Origin: Guyanagaster necrorhizus | Lineage: Eukaryota; Basidiomycota; Agaricomycetes; Agaricales; Physalacriaceae | NCBI RefSeq assembly: GCF_019112545.1 | Contig: NW_025064888.1 | Span: 787,930-851,929, forward strand | Length of the DNA stretch: 64,000 bases | Direction of reading: 5' to 3' | In this document: piece after piece, positions 37,072 to 50,695 of the stretch | Layout: each line of letters opens with the position of its first letter | How positions within the stretch are numbered: position 1 is the first letter of the stretch | Notes under the pieces: generated by a model | The model's input: the letters and a program-made list of their open reading frames with translations, nothing else | The model's database searches: none | What the model was told of the DNA's origin: nothing | Program-made: the position numbers and the translations under genes

Positions 37072-38274
37072 CTTGTATGTTTGTTGTACTTATATTTGCG
37101 GACGATCATTATTGCTTCTAATACTTATTATGCTCTTGATAACGACATCGACTTCGTTCTCATGTATCGAAACGTTTCGAAGGGAATCAGGCTCTTCAGT
37201 CGGACCGTTGGTAAGCTAGACTCTCTTCGACGACCACGAGGATCTAGGCTACGTCTTCATTTTTACATGAAGGTGAGTTCCTGTTACGGCTGCCTCGAGC
37301 CGATACACGTTGATGCTAGAAGCGGGGGTTCAATCATGCCTTACAGCAATTATGGCATCTACCAAGGCCCGCGCAGATCTTCATATTCCAAAATCAAGTC
37401 TGATGATCAACGACCTGGATGAGAAGGGAGAAAATGAAGTTTTTTAGTCCTTCGTGCTCCATCGTATACGGATATCCATAAATATGCTGTGTCCTCGGAG
37501 AAGGATTGCACCCGTATGTCGGTCGCTCTCAGGACCAATTACCTTGTGGCCCAATATTGACTGTATATTCCCAGTTGGTCTCAAGCGGTATACAGGAAAG
37601 GTACGGCATATTTTCCCAATTAAACAGGCTAAAGTTCGAGGGAACTATTTCGCCCTGCTCGTGGTAGTTCGAGGTGACATCATCGGTAACAGGTTTCCCT
37701 GACACTTCTTTGCACCTTCTCTTCCTCGGCTCTGGCCAGACCATATCTGCACTCGGATCAGCATACGCGACGGTACAGGGGTGTTACTAGCACTCCAATA
37801 CTAGCTTGACGATCCGAACTTCCGCTTACTCCAAGCACGTAACAGACTAACGTATGATCCCGCAGTTCTCTTCATCACCAAAAGCTCTCTCGGAGCCACG
37901 ATAAGTAAAATGGACTGAAAACAATGAAGTCGTCATCGCTAAGATAGCCAACTTGAAGCTGTCTCGTACAGGGTTCAATCGATCAAGCAAAGGTCAACTT
38001 TGAGCTTGATTTGACGGAGACAAATTGGCTAAGCGAATGACGTGTATCGGCGATGAATGCAGCTCGCATCCGTGGATATGGGCAAGGCACCAAGTCCGAG
38101 ATAGTACGTCTCGAACCGTTAAACGGATCACGAGGAACCCTGCCAGCAGGGGAGGCCATGGCGTTCGAACTCCACGGAAACGTTGCAACGCACAAGTCGA
38201 TACTGCTCACTTGTGCGAAGTCATCGTTCTGTTATTATAGCCATGCGATTCTTGAGGAAAATTTGCGGCTATAA
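37072..38274. other. Spacer, possibly with a decayed gene
   Basis: No recognisable domain. Open stretches occur on both strands at 37529-37744 (minus) and 37980-38270 (plus). The plus reading has segments such as VNFELDLTETNWLSE, EIVRLEPLNGSRGTLPAGE and AFELHGNVATHKS, which look compositionally like coding sequence but are broken by stops. I cannot assign a family, and it may be a relic gene or chance. The last few hundred bases must hold the promoter of the P450. Confidence 0.4.
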
Positions 38275-40336
38275 ATGCTAGAGTTACCGTCTGTTGCTAT
38301 CCCCCCATCTCCAAATCAGCTCCCTTTTCAGATGCCTGATTTCTCCCTTCCCTGTATCTTCCTCGTCGCTGTAGTCTCCTATATCGCGTACAAATACGCG
38401 AACAAAGTTTCTCGTTTCCCTTTGCCTCCGGGACCGCCCAAATGGCTCTGGATAGGCAACTATTTCCAACTGCCTGTAATTCACGCATGGAAAATATATG
38501 CTTCCTGGGCAAAGCTTTATGGTATGCGTGCACCTACCTAGAGGTATTCCAAGACTCAATCTTTGCAGGTCCTCTTACCTATCTCCGCTGTTTGGGCAGA
38601 CAACCATCATTCTGAACACCGGAAAGGCCGCCACAGATCTGCTAGAATCTCGTTCGGCGTTATACTCTGATCGACCAGTCTGGGTCATGGGTGCTTTAGC
38701 CGGCCGAGCTCGTAGCGCCTTCCATATCCCCTATGACCACCCTCAATTCCGGTCATACCGCAAGATGCTCCATTCCGGTCTGAACCCTCGCATCACGCGT
38801 ACCTACAGGCCAATCCAAGAGCGCGAGCTCAATACACTTCTCAAGAATCTGTTGGAAACGCCGGAAAACTTTATCTCTCATCTGAGGAGGTGAGTTTTCT
38901 TGCAATCGGCATCAGATCTGACAGGCGAATCTTACCTTTCAAACAGGAATGCGGCGGGAATGGTCCTGAAGGTTGCCTACGGTTACGAAGTGTCGACCGG
39001 TAGCGACGACTTCATTGATCGCATCGAAAACTTCTTCCAAGAAACCGAGAAGCATCTGAGTCGTCCCTACCTTGTCGACTTCATTCCCTTTCGTGAGCCT
39101 CGTCTGGTCTCCTTTCACTTTTATTACTTAAAAAAATTTCATGACTCTAGTGCAATATCTGCCAGAATGGTTCCCCTTCGTCGATTTCAAGCGAATTGCT
39201 CGGGAACATAAATCGATGGATGTCGAATCTTTCACGTACAACTGGGCAAAGAACCTCATTGTTTGTCTCTTCATCGAACCTCTTCGACGCAATTATTGAC
39301 AAAAATTCCGACAGGCCTCTGGCAATCACAACGACTCCTTCGTTTCTCACTTCCTACAACGTGAGGGTCACGAAACACCTGGAGAAGAAGAAGAAGAAGC
39401 TATCAAATGGTGTAGTGCAGCCCTTTATATTGGGGGCGCAGACACCGTAAGCGATACTTATCTGCACGGTTATCAGGAAGCTCACGATTGTCATAGACCG
39501 TTTCTGTAATGACGTCTTTCTTTTATCTCATGACGATGTACCCTGATGTACAAGCGCTTGCACAAGCCGAGATCGAAGAAGTCATTGGAACCGACCGCCT
39601 CCCTATGCTGGATGACAGAGGTTACTTGCCTTACATTGATGCTCTCATCAAAGAAATCATTCGATGGGGACCAGTCGCACCTCTAGGTGGGTTCTTTCTC
39701 ACTTGGTTTGCATAAGCATCGTTCTGATGCCCACGTGTAGGCCTTCGTCACCGTGTCAAGGAGGACGATGTGTACTTAGGGTATCATATCCCCAAGGGCG
39801 CCACCGTCATTGCAAACATATGGTTCGTAAATCGATTACCTTCGCGTCTTCTCATAGATCCTCAGTCGTATTTACAGGGGAATTACGCACGATTCTGAAC
39901 TATATCCTGACCCACATACGTTCAGACCGGAGCGGCACATGGGACCGCATCCTGAGACAGACCCGTACAAGTTCGTCTGGGGTTTCGGTCGTAGAGTGTG
40001 TCCCGGTAAGCAATTCAGGGCTATCAAGCATATCCTTTAAGTTCTTATATATATCTCTCTCTTTCTCTCTCTCACTTCGTAGGCGCTCATCTGGCCGAGC
40101 TGTCTCTCTTTCTGAATATCTCCAATATCCTTGCTACCTTCAACATCAGCAAAGCATTAGACGCACAAAAACGGGTGGTAGAGCCGCAGATCGAGTGGTC
40201 CAACGCGACAGTCTCGTATGTCAGAACCTTTGGCTATCTTTGACACGACCTGACTTAAATCCACAGGCATATTAAGCCGTTCAACTGTCGCATAACACCT
40301 CGGCCGACCGTTGCACTAGCCTGGCTTGCCGATTAG
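38275..40336 (+). CDS. Cytochrome P450 with a probable one-base frameshift in exon 2
   Basis: The N-terminus has a membrane anchor ([19 protein letters not shown]) and the proline hinge [11 protein letters not shown]. Starts at 38275 and 38332 are both possible. Later exons give [47 protein letters not shown] (I-helix oxygen-binding GGADT), [19 protein letters not shown] (ExxR, as EIIR), FRPERH (PERF-type) and [17 protein letters not shown] with the heme cysteine. The gene ends ALAWLAD, TAG at 40334-40336. At the start of exon 2 the only phase-compatible acceptor gives GPLTYLR, yet the next conserved part, [15 protein letters not shown], is in another frame and no intron fits (38575-38605). 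All other exons join cleanly. Family knowledge: O-methylsterigmatocystin-oxidoreductase-like basidiomycete P450s oxidise diverse aromatics. As written, the product would be truncated. Confidence 0.85.
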
Positions 40337-40486
40337 GCCTGGCTTGGTGCCGCACGATACAACCTAAGATAATTTATCGACTTAGTGTAAATACCCAATA
40401 TATGTCTATTAGATCTATCATCTACAGAATAATGATATATAGCATGCGTATCGACTGAGTGAGGTGCAGTAAGTTTGTCAAATACA

Positions 40487-42519
40487 TTAAGGAGTTCTAC
40501 GTCCGATATTCAACCCTGGAACGTTCTTCAAGTGCATCATACCAACCGTTTTAGCCTCCAGCGATGGAGGGAGGTCCTCTGTCCATCCCAGACACTCCTG
40601 GGCATACAGGGTCGCCTTCTTCACCAGTTCCACCTTATTCCATTTTGTCGTCTTGAGGTTTGAGTTGTAGTATCCCAGCCAGGCCCTGTAAGCCTGCTCC
40701 TTGACCTTATCATCGATCTTAACAAGAGCCTCATTTGTGACCGTTAGTAGAGACTCGAGCATCTCATTGGGAAGTGATTCTTTTTGAGGGATGGAGATTC
40801 CTTGCAGCGCCCGGTTACTGAGGAAAGATTGTTCGTCTGGATCGAGGATCAATGTACCACGACCAGCTGCACCAGCCCTAGCTGTTCTTCCTAAGCGATG
40901 GATATATTGCTCTCCGTTTACAGGGAGGCCAACTTGGAAGACTGCAGTGACCCTTCAAGGAGAAACGTTAGAACGTTGACATCGTGAGATGATTGAGAGT
41001 CATTACCCGGGAAAATCAACACCTCTGGCTGCTACGTCGGAACAAAGCAGAATCGCGCTGGGCTCACTTCGGAACTTGTCAGAGCTGCGTTCGCGTGCCT
41101 TCTGACTCAGCCGAGAGTGCATTGAAGTGAGCGTTGGAAGGCCGACGATATTTGACAGCGCGTGGAACGCGGCATCGACGTGGCGGGCAGTCGGGAAAAA
41201 GATGACCTGTTTCGATGAACCTTTGTTCATATCTTGGTCTTCTCTAATTAAGTGAAGTAGAGTCGGAAGGTGGTGTGAGAAGGGAGCAATTATATGAGAT
41301 TGCTCGACTGTCGAGGTCTCACGTGAGCAAAACCCAAAAAATGCACTGAGCTTGGAACGTACCGTGCTCGTGAGTAGGTCGTTCATCCTCATGAATCGTG
41401 TTGATGAATTTGAAACCTTCTCTGAGCTGCGATTTGGCAATCTAGACGAACTTGAGTATCACAGCAACTTCGAGCAAAGATACGACTCTGACTGACCTGT
41501 TGGACGTCCTTACTTAACGTGGCAGAGAAGTGGAGAGTCTGCCTGGGAGTTTTAGGCAGGTAGTTCTGAATTTTGTCCAACTGCGGCTTAAATCCAACAT
41601 CCAACAACCGGTCGACCTCGTCCAAGATATAGACCTTGAGATCGGAGAGATGCCGGTGGAAACCCTGATTTTCCAGGTGGTCAACCAGACGACCAGGAGT
41701 CGCTATGAGGATATCGCAGCCACGGCTGTTGAATTTAGAAAGCTCTGCTCGAGGGCTAATATGGATGAGGAGCGGATTCGCTGAATAGAGTTGACACTTA
41801 CTTGGTGCCACCATATACGGTGAAGACTTTCAAGCCGTGAGGGTGGGCGAGGGTCTCTGCCTCCCTAGCAATCTGAGAAGGGAGAAAGGAAGCATTGAGC
41901 TCCAGGTATCGCAAACTAACTCAACTCGACGATACACACCTGGATCGCCAATTCCCGAGTTGGTGAGAGCACCAAGATTGAAACACCTTTGCGTAACTTG
42001 CTCTTTGATAGAGTCTCAATGGCAGGAAGCAAAAAGGCCAAGGTTTTCCCTTGTACGCGTTAACATAGATTCTCAGGAATGAGGATGTTGATCTACCGGT
42101 TCCGGTTCTGGCTTGTACAAGAAGATCTTGACCGGTCAGTGCGTGCTGTGCGCAGGTATTAGCAAGTGGAGTCCCGTGAAGTCATCAGTACACGCACGTC
42201 AATTGTTTCGGCTTTTCATGACACTAGTAATGAGAAAAGCCCCGTGTCAAGTTGAGTTCCTGCTAACCTTGAACCTGGGTCATGAATCTAAGCGGAATAT
42301 ACTGAGCTTGTGTAACGGATAGAAAGTTTTAACAACATACTCATGTTTTATCGCAGATTTGGACACCTCAGAGATAGAAAGGCTCTTGAAAGTCCGTTCA
42401 GACGTGTCCCCAACGGCTGATGCCATACCGCGACGAGTTAATTGTATCGGAGGGAAGCGATTCATGGATTTGGTCCTGGCGTAGAAAAGAGGCCTGCTGC
42501 TTCTCAACAGTCTAAGCAT
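40487..42519 (-). CDS. MSS116: Mitochondrial DEAD-box RNA helicase, Mss116 type
   Basis: Starts [20 protein letters not shown] at 42519, an arginine/serine-rich leader fitting a mitochondrial presequence. The Q motif and motif I come through very small exons: EFMTQVQ, AETID, then [17 protein letters not shown] spliced to [11 protein letters not shown]. Next come SPTRELAIQ (Ia), [10 protein letters not shown] (Ib), [14 protein letters not shown] (motif II, here DEVD not DEAD) and HFSATL (III, SAT). The second lobe has [23 protein letters not shown] (V) and [12 protein letters not shown] (VI). The C-terminal extension contains [19 protein letters not shown] and ends [13 protein letters not shown], the VPGL ending typical of Mss116/CYT-19. 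Role by family: ATP-dependent chaperone for group I/II intron splicing and translation in mitochondria. The intron GTGCGT...GCACAG and the mini-exon reading are inferred from motif continuity. Confidence 0.9.
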
Positions 42520-43543
42520 TTCCAGTGGGGAAGAGCGGGCGATTGGACGTCGGTGACCGTAAAGAAAGAAGACCCAAATTGAAATGCAAGAAAAAAATGG
42601 AGCACGTGAGCACACAAGACTCGATAAATTGAGTTCGCGTTGCCGACTGGCAGTTCGCGTATCAACAAACAGGAAGAACAATTAGATTCGAAGTGAGGTT
42701 TAAGTATAAGATATCCTTAGATATCAACCTTATCCCATTGAAGTTCATATGGGTTGTTACAGAAGCTACTTTGACCATTTTGCCGATATTTCGCTTCAAC
42801 AGTCAACAAACAGTCAGTTAGCCCACTGGCAATTATTGTTTTTTTATTGTAAGGACAGTCCTGCGGTATTCCATGCTGAGGGTCAGATGGCAAAGTATAG
42901 CCTGTGCTCATTAACCAGACTCCTGGCGTGACGAGCAGTAGATAATAAGCAACCGATGAGCGTGACCGGCGAAGTCCTTTGACAGTTATAAATGAACAGA
43001 TGTGATGAGGCCTTTACTACGATGGCCGTGTTTCCAATCTACTAACCCTCTATTGTGTGACATGGAGTTCCTTTGACCTGGAGAAACTAGCAGCATACTC
43101 TAAAAGAAATCACCGTATTAAAGCGAGCTTCGCCGACTTCTCCTCCTGCTCTCTCAAGACGAAATACGTGATACCCGAACATTTTCATAAACAGCCTCCA
43201 AGTCTTACACAGAAGCTCTATTTCCAACTATCATGAATACATATTGGGGGCACAGAGCCCAGCCGGCCATAATCCATCATGATATCTCTCAAAGGCAGGG
43301 CAATTCAGTGGACACAAGTTCAACTAGCAGCTTGAGAACTATGTACAAATTAACAGGTCAAGGGTATTCCGTATATCATGCAAGTTCAAGAAGCGAGAAC
43401 CCGTCCTACGTGGTGCTCAGTGCTAGGATATCGTTGATAACTCCCGCAATAGGTGTTGGAGTCGTCTTCTAACATGGTTCATCAGCACTATTTAACATTA
43501 ACTGATGTTAGTAACAGGTCACTGATTACCAGAACCCTAGTAC
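42520..43543. other. Spacer between helicase and LPMO genes
   Basis: It holds the helicase promoter (right of 42519) and the 3' flank of the LPMO gene. A GTGAGT donor-like site overlaps the LPMO stop, and a TTAG acceptor near 43470 could make a 3' UTR intron. No other exon, repeat or RNA gene is recognised. Confidence 0.45.
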
Positions 43544-44664
43544 TCACCCTGACCAGACGCTTCCACCAGGAGCAGTGTAATTCTGCAAATTGTTGTATAT
43601 GTTCACCTGCAATGGCGTATTAGTGCATGAAGAGTCGATGACTACAGCTGGTACGCACAGTGATACCAGGGTCGGAGCCCTTGTAGGCTCCCGGAAGAGC
43701 TATAGTCGGCGGAATTGCGGTTCCACCACTGGCGATATTTACCTGGGCGCACCCTTCGTCCGAGAAAAAAAAAATCAGTTTCCCGTGCGTAGAGTTCGAA
43801 ATAACGGACTTTACCAATGTAGAACTGGGCTCCAGGGTAGCTTTCAGCGACGTGTAGCGCGAGCTGCCAGAGCAATATATACCTCAGCAAGTGCAGGAAG
43901 CGTTGCTAGTTTCGAATGAATCACGTACGATCTCTCCCCTAATGAGATATTCCCCAGCAGGAAGCGACGAGGGGACTATAAAGCTGTGTTTGCCTACAGA
44001 CATCATTGTAAGCCGTGGACACCTTTTCGCGCTCAAATTCTTACCGTTGGTAGAGTTAACGACATCACTCGCCCACCACATAGTTTCAGGATCCAAAAGA
44101 CCAGAAGAATAAATCTTGGTCCATACGGAGCCTTGTCCTTCGAAGGCTGCAGCTGAGCCCGCCGAAGCCGCAGAGGCAATGTAGACTTGCACCGGTCCCT
44201 TGTGTCCCGGAGAGATGGCAGGTTCACCTGTTCGCTCAGCATGCTGGTGCCACTCAAACCTGTAAATGAACAATGTCTTCAATACCAACCCTTCTCCAAA
44301 AAAGAAATTTGCGAATCGCACATACGTGATGTTTGCACCGGCGGGAATAGTTGCAGTTTCGACACCCGTGCCAGAAAGTCCATTCACGTTGCAGGTGAGG
44401 TCAGTGGACGTCACATCCGTCACCGGGTAATTGTTTGGAGGAACACGAAGAAACGTATTCTGGCCTTGATCAACCTGGTGAACCAAGCAGGGATCAGTTC
44501 TGGTGGCATGGAGCGGGGGCGCTGCGTACGCCGTTTATCCACACATACTGCAAGGTGACTATCAGAGCGTTGTCAATCATTGAACGATATTATCGAGGAG
44601 ATGAACACTCACAGTGGGCATTAGCGACCGCCGCTGCGGTAAGGATGTATAATACGAGCTTCAT
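43544..44664 (-). CDS. AA9 lytic polysaccharide monooxygenase (secreted)
   Basis: Eight exons: 44664-44613, 44558-44530, 44474-44326, 44259-44045, 43993-43929, 43863-43815, 43753-43659 and 43606-43544. They total 717 nt (238 residues). The 16-residue signal peptide MKLVLYILTAAAVANA is followed by His1 (HFTLQYVWING), the N-terminal copper ligand. The second ligand histidine lies in ITFEWHQHAERTGEP. Conserved core pieces are WTKIYSSGLLDPETMWW, PAGEYLIRGEI, ALHVAESYPGAQFYIG and CAQVNIASGG, with the axial tyrosine in QFYIGCAQ, and IALPGAYKGSDPGI. Family knowledge: AA9 enzymes cleave cellulose or hemicellulose oxidatively with copper and a peroxide or oxygen co-substrate outside the cell. No carbohydrate-binding module is attached. 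The splice before His1 uses TATAG at 44559; the closer CAG would break the frame. Confidence 0.95.
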
Positions 44665-45324
44665 ACTGAGCAACTGGGGGATCGACTCGATGCCAGTGTC
44701 CTTTAAATACCGCCCACAAAGAAGATCAGCTGAAGAGACCGGTCTGCTTGAGACAGTAGATTGTCGGGCGAGCCGAAGTTGAGGCGTCATGACGACTAAT
44801 TTTCCGAAGATGGGCTACCAGTGCCTTGTAATCCGGAAAGATTGTGATAATTTTAGCGTCAAGAGGGCTTGGCAGATCAAACTTGTGAACCATTAATTCA
44901 GCGAACCTGTACCTGTGTATTGAGTCTAATCACATTAAGATTTCCAACGCCGAAAATTAAGCGTACGTACTGTGGAGCGGAGCATTGAACACACTGTCTA
45001 CCACTTGATGTGAATCGTGGGCTCTCTGGTCCCACTAATGTCGTTCCGATATGTCTTCGAGGATTATTTTGAGATCCGGATAGTCGGATAGTAGGTCTTG
45101 TTAGCGTCCTTGAAAAAGACAGAGTTTAATACCATAAACCGCGACAGGCGCAGACGTCTCACCTCAATACACCGTCACCTCTCCCAGTTCCCCTAAGAAC
45201 ACCACGACCTCAAGCCCCCTCAAGCTGCCGATCAAAAACAGGTACTAATTCATACACAAGTTGTTATATTTTTTACAATGTAAACGATACAAGACGGGGT
45301 TTACAACTTCACCTCTTTTCCTTC
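44665..45324. other. Spacer: LPMO promoter and 3' flank of P5CDH
   Basis: Upstream sequence of the LPMO gene plus the trailing flank of the P5C dehydrogenase gene. No coding exon was seen. No carbon-catabolite site cluster is clear enough to claim. Confidence 0.45.
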
Positions 45325-47505
<2,181 letters not shown>

Positions 47506-48075
47506 TGCTTTGATTGTGTGGAAATGGGAGGGAAGAATCAAGCAGAATAACGAGTCACGGTATAAATATAACGCTAAAGGCAGGACGCGCTCAGATAGGA
47601 AGGATCAGCGGAGAGCCATCGACACATCTACGCCACGGCCCGTCCTCCGTCATTCACTTGGTATTTCAACTGTCATTTACCCTCGACAAGAGCAACAAGA
47701 AGTAAAATGCTACAAAGATACTCCTGGTCTTCTCAGCATCCCTTATACTGTGAAGAAAAGTTGATCAATTTGGCTTTTCAGATTGAGAAGATCTGTATAA
47801 GCCAAAAGCGCTGACTAAGCACAAATGGTACATTTCATCGAGAGAGGAATGCTAGCGAGATGGATGCCGGCTCCAAGATGAGCGACAATTGTAACAACTA
47901 CCATATCGACCAGGTTATAGTGCGTTCTTCATGGCATGCAAATGACGATGGTATACGTCTAGCAACCGATGGTAATCGTAAGCGATAATGTGGAGGACAT
48001 TCTTCTTCATCAAGGGCCTTGGACAGCTATCCCGATCTTCCCAGCACATGGACCACGGTATGCTCTATATAATCG
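47506..48075. repeat. Copy 1 of a tandem duplication: decayed 3' end of the BTB gene plus P5CDH upstream flank
   Basis: This 570-bp spacer resembles 48120-48740 in the same orientation. Shared words include AGCAGAATAACG...TCACGGTAT (47531 and 48152), GTAAAATGCTACAAAGAT (47702 and 48354), CTCAGCATCCCTTATACTGTGAA, and AACCGATG.TAATC (47964 and 48690). The offset drifts from about 620 to 725 bases, so indels have accumulated. The part matching the BTB gene's coding tail is no longer open. It appears to be a pseudogene fragment left by a local duplication of the junction between the two genes. Confidence 0.8.
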
Positions 48076-48119
48076 AGACTGTCTAGAAGAAGAGAGGCTC
48101 GCTATCTAGAAAGTCACGA

Positions 48120-48740
48120 GTCGATGTGAGGTGTGTAAAAAGGGAAGGGAAAGCAGAATAACGGTCACGGTATTGTCGGACGCGCTTAGAAAGGAGATCA
48201 GCGGACGTGGAGCACCTCCGACAAATACTAACTAGCTAGTGCCGGATCTTGTCGAGGACCATACGATATTCTTACCTGAGCCGCATTGACCTTCAGCAGA
48301 CGCGGTATTTCAGACGTAAACATCTTCATTATCCTCGTGGAGAGCAACGAGGAGTAAAATGCTACAAAGATCCCCCCAGTCTCCTCAGCATCCCTTATAC
48401 TGTGAACGGAAGTTCATCAATTTTCTTTTTCAGTATGAGAAAATCCGGATAAGAACGAAGCGCTGAGTAGGCACAAAGGCTGCAGTAGTTTTGGGGAGGA
48501 AGGCACCGCAAGAGAAATTCCGGCTGGAAAATGATATCGGTGCTGGGCCTTTCAGATAGTTCCTTGTTGGCCGCCTCTACAAAGGCGGTCCACCATCTTG
48601 CCGGATTACAATTATGTCCGCTGCAAGCATATCGTTTAGGTAAGAGTGCGGCCTGCATAGCACGGGAGTGGCGGCGATGCAGATCAAGTAACCGATGATA
48701 ATCATAGGCGGTAATGTACTTCAAGTCCTTGGACAATGGA
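48120..48740. repeat. Copy 2 of the tandem duplication (overlaps BTB gene 3' part)
   Basis: Counterpart of 47506-48075. It runs from the sequence corresponding to the P5CDH upstream flank into the coding 3' end of the BTB gene, which stays intact here. This copy is therefore probably the ancestral BTB terminus, while copy 1 is the decayed one next to P5CDH. Confidence 0.75.
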
Positions 48741-49210
48741 CAGTCAAGGACATTCTTTTTCAGCGTGTACTTGGCTGCAACTTTAAGTTCCTCCTGGAGA
48801 TCGAATCGCGCAGCGATGGCGTAAACACGCAAAGGCTCATTATCGACATTATTGGAGTGAATGAGCTGCTTGCGAAGGGAGTCAATGGCAACATCGACAT
48901 CTAGTTTTTTCGCAGCCTCGAGGACAAGGACGAGTTCTTCCAAAGAGGAAATGGTGGGGTTAGGAACGGGGTAGATGAACTGCAGAAATACAGACAGAAT
49001 CTTCGAAGACTCTGTCATGTTTATAACAGGTAGAGCGTCACCGATAACTTTGGGTTGTGGCAGCATGAACATGTCTTTGAAGACCGGAGAGGCAGCCGAC
49101 AAGATACACTTGTGCACCGCAAATCGTCTCTTCTGGTCATCTCCACCAACGAGAATGATATCAGCATCGGAGAAATTGAATTCAAGAACGGATTGTGTGT
49201 GCGACGACAT
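48395..49210 (-). CDS. BTB/POZ-domain protein
   Basis: A single exon of 271 codons starting MSSHTQSVLEFNFSDADIIL at 49210 and ending ELPFTV with the stop at 48395. The BTB fold covers residues 10-130: DADIILVGGDDQKRRFAVHKCILSA with the VHK..L motif, SPVFKDMF, ESSKILSVFLQFIYP, LVLVLEAAKKLDV and LRVYAIAARFDL. The rest is a helical tail with cysteine/histidine residues (YACSGHNCNPARWW, YCSLCAYSALRSY) of unknown use. Family knowledge: this NPI1-like BTB set with an ARFDL..E motif is hugely expanded in mushrooms, and substrate-adaptor roles with cullin-3 are proposed but not shown. It is one of few intronless genes here. The ATG chosen is the first true ATG; upstream codons in frame are non-ATG. 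Its 3' end lies inside the tandem duplication. Confidence 0.88.
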   Translation of the reverse strand: MSSHTQSVLEFNFSDADIILVGGDDQKRRFAVHKCILSAASPVFKDMFMLPQPKVIGDALPVINMTESSKILSVFLQFIYPVPNPTISSLEELVLVLEAAKKLDVDVAIDSLRKQLIHSNNVDNEPLRVYAIAARFDLQEELKVAAKYTLKKNVLDCPLSKDLKYITAYDYHRLLDLHRRHSRAMQAALLPKRYACSGHNCNPARWWTAFVEAANKELSERPSTDIIFQPEFLLRCLPPQNYCSLCAYSALRSYPDFLILKKKIDELPFTV

Positions 49211-49246
49211 GATGATGGTGGTAGGAGAGATGTCTATCGATAACAA

Positions 49247-50695
49247 TCAGTAATCGCGTCTTCGGCGGTCACGGTCCGGTCTGGGACTTCGGGACCGACG
49301 ACGGTCTCTGTCTCGACTTCTGCTTCGACGTCTTCTTCTGTGATCACCTCCATTGGATGGTACATCGAACACCATCCTGTATCCATGTCTGTCATGGCTG
49401 CCCTCGCTGTCGCGATATCGCTGCGTCTTCACAAGATCATCACGCCCACCAAACCCGCTGCCTCCCTTGCTATATTTCGGACCTCGCTTGATATCGTTGG
49501 ACCAGAAGTTGTTCGATTTGGCGACGGATTGAGAGCTGCCGAATTATCGTCAGTAGTGGTAGAGAAACTTCAAAAATGGCGCACAAATCGACCCATATAC
49601 GTCGATCATCGACAAGCACATTTTGCATTTTGAAGTAGGCCTGTAAACACGATTTAATGAAGCCCCAGAAGCTTAATGTATAAACGGCACCTGTTCCGCA
49701 TCCTCACGCCTATCAAATTCCACAAATGCGTACTGCAGTGAATCTCCGGTTTTCTTGTCCCGGATAACCTGGCAACTCATGATAGTCCCGAACCGTGAAA
49801 ATATCAGTTCCAGATCCTCGTCTCGAGTTACAGGGTTAAGCTTGCACACGAATAACACATTTTCTGGAGGGCGGACATTGGCGAATGGCAGATCTCCGAC
49901 CATCTCAAGAGTAAGCGCCGATGCCGCTGCTGCTTTTTCACGTCTGATACGTTCCTCTTCTTCCTCCGGCAGTTGAAATAGCGGATCCTCGTCCTCCGCA
50001 ATACGATTAGAATTATCTGGCGGCCGTGTAGGGGGAGCAGACGGCTGGACCAAGCCCTCAGGATCAGGAAACGGGTCATCTGTAGAATAGTGAGCTTAAC
50101 AAAAATGTAACGTGGCAAGACGCACCTAGGATGACGACATGTCGGATCCGTACATCTTTTAACGGGTGCCCATCCTGGTCCGTGAAGACATCGTTCAATT
50201 TATCCAACGTATCCAACCCTTCGACAACGTGCCCGAAAACAGCGTGCTTGCCATCCAAGTAGTCGATATTATCGGCAAGGGTGACGAAGAACTGGCTCCC
50301 ACAGCCCCCCCTTTCACCCCCTTCGACTCCTGGAGCGACTGCCATAGACACAGTCCCTTTGTGTGTATGCTTGAACTTGGGAAGAATCTCCGGGGAGAAA
50401 TATCGAGGTGCGGACGCGTTGGAAGAAGATTGTGACGCGATGAGAGACCATATTGACTCTCCTCCGGTACCTGTTGCACTTGGATCTCCCGCTTGCGCTA
50501 AAAAGTCCTTGGAAACTAAGGAGAGCGTAAGAATTGGCGTTGGTAAGTAATAACACACGTACCGTTGAAGAAGGCGTGGAGGTTGTAATAGTACACTTTA
50601 CACAGTTTGAGAAAATTCTCGCATGTTTTTGGGCATGATTCCACCTCTAAATCAATGACGAGGTCGCCGACAGAAGTTTCAAGTAACACCGACAT
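49247..50695 (-). CDS. Cyclophilin-RRM protein, PPIL4/Cyp6 type
   Basis: Starts [19 protein letters not shown] at 50695. An intron leads to [12 protein letters not shown], then [38 protein letters not shown] and [14 protein letters not shown], the cyclophilin active-site region. After [10 protein letters not shown] comes an acidic linker and an [22 protein letters not shown] (RNP2), [19 protein letters not shown] and LQYAFVEFD (RNP1). The following exons give [20 protein letters not shown] and a serine/arginine/aspartate-rich tail ending in RDRRRRDY, stop at 49247. Family knowledge: PPIL4 is nuclear, contacts the activated spliceosome, and combines a prolyl isomerase-like fold with RNA binding. 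The stop lies only 36 bases from the start codon of the BTB gene, so the two minus-strand genes are packed head to tail. Confidence 0.93.

Noticed and set aside
44530..44613. Apparent frameshift at the LPMO His1 junction
   Set aside because: Using the TATAG acceptor at 44559 instead of the nearer CAG gives HFTLQYVWING in perfect phase, so the gene is intact.
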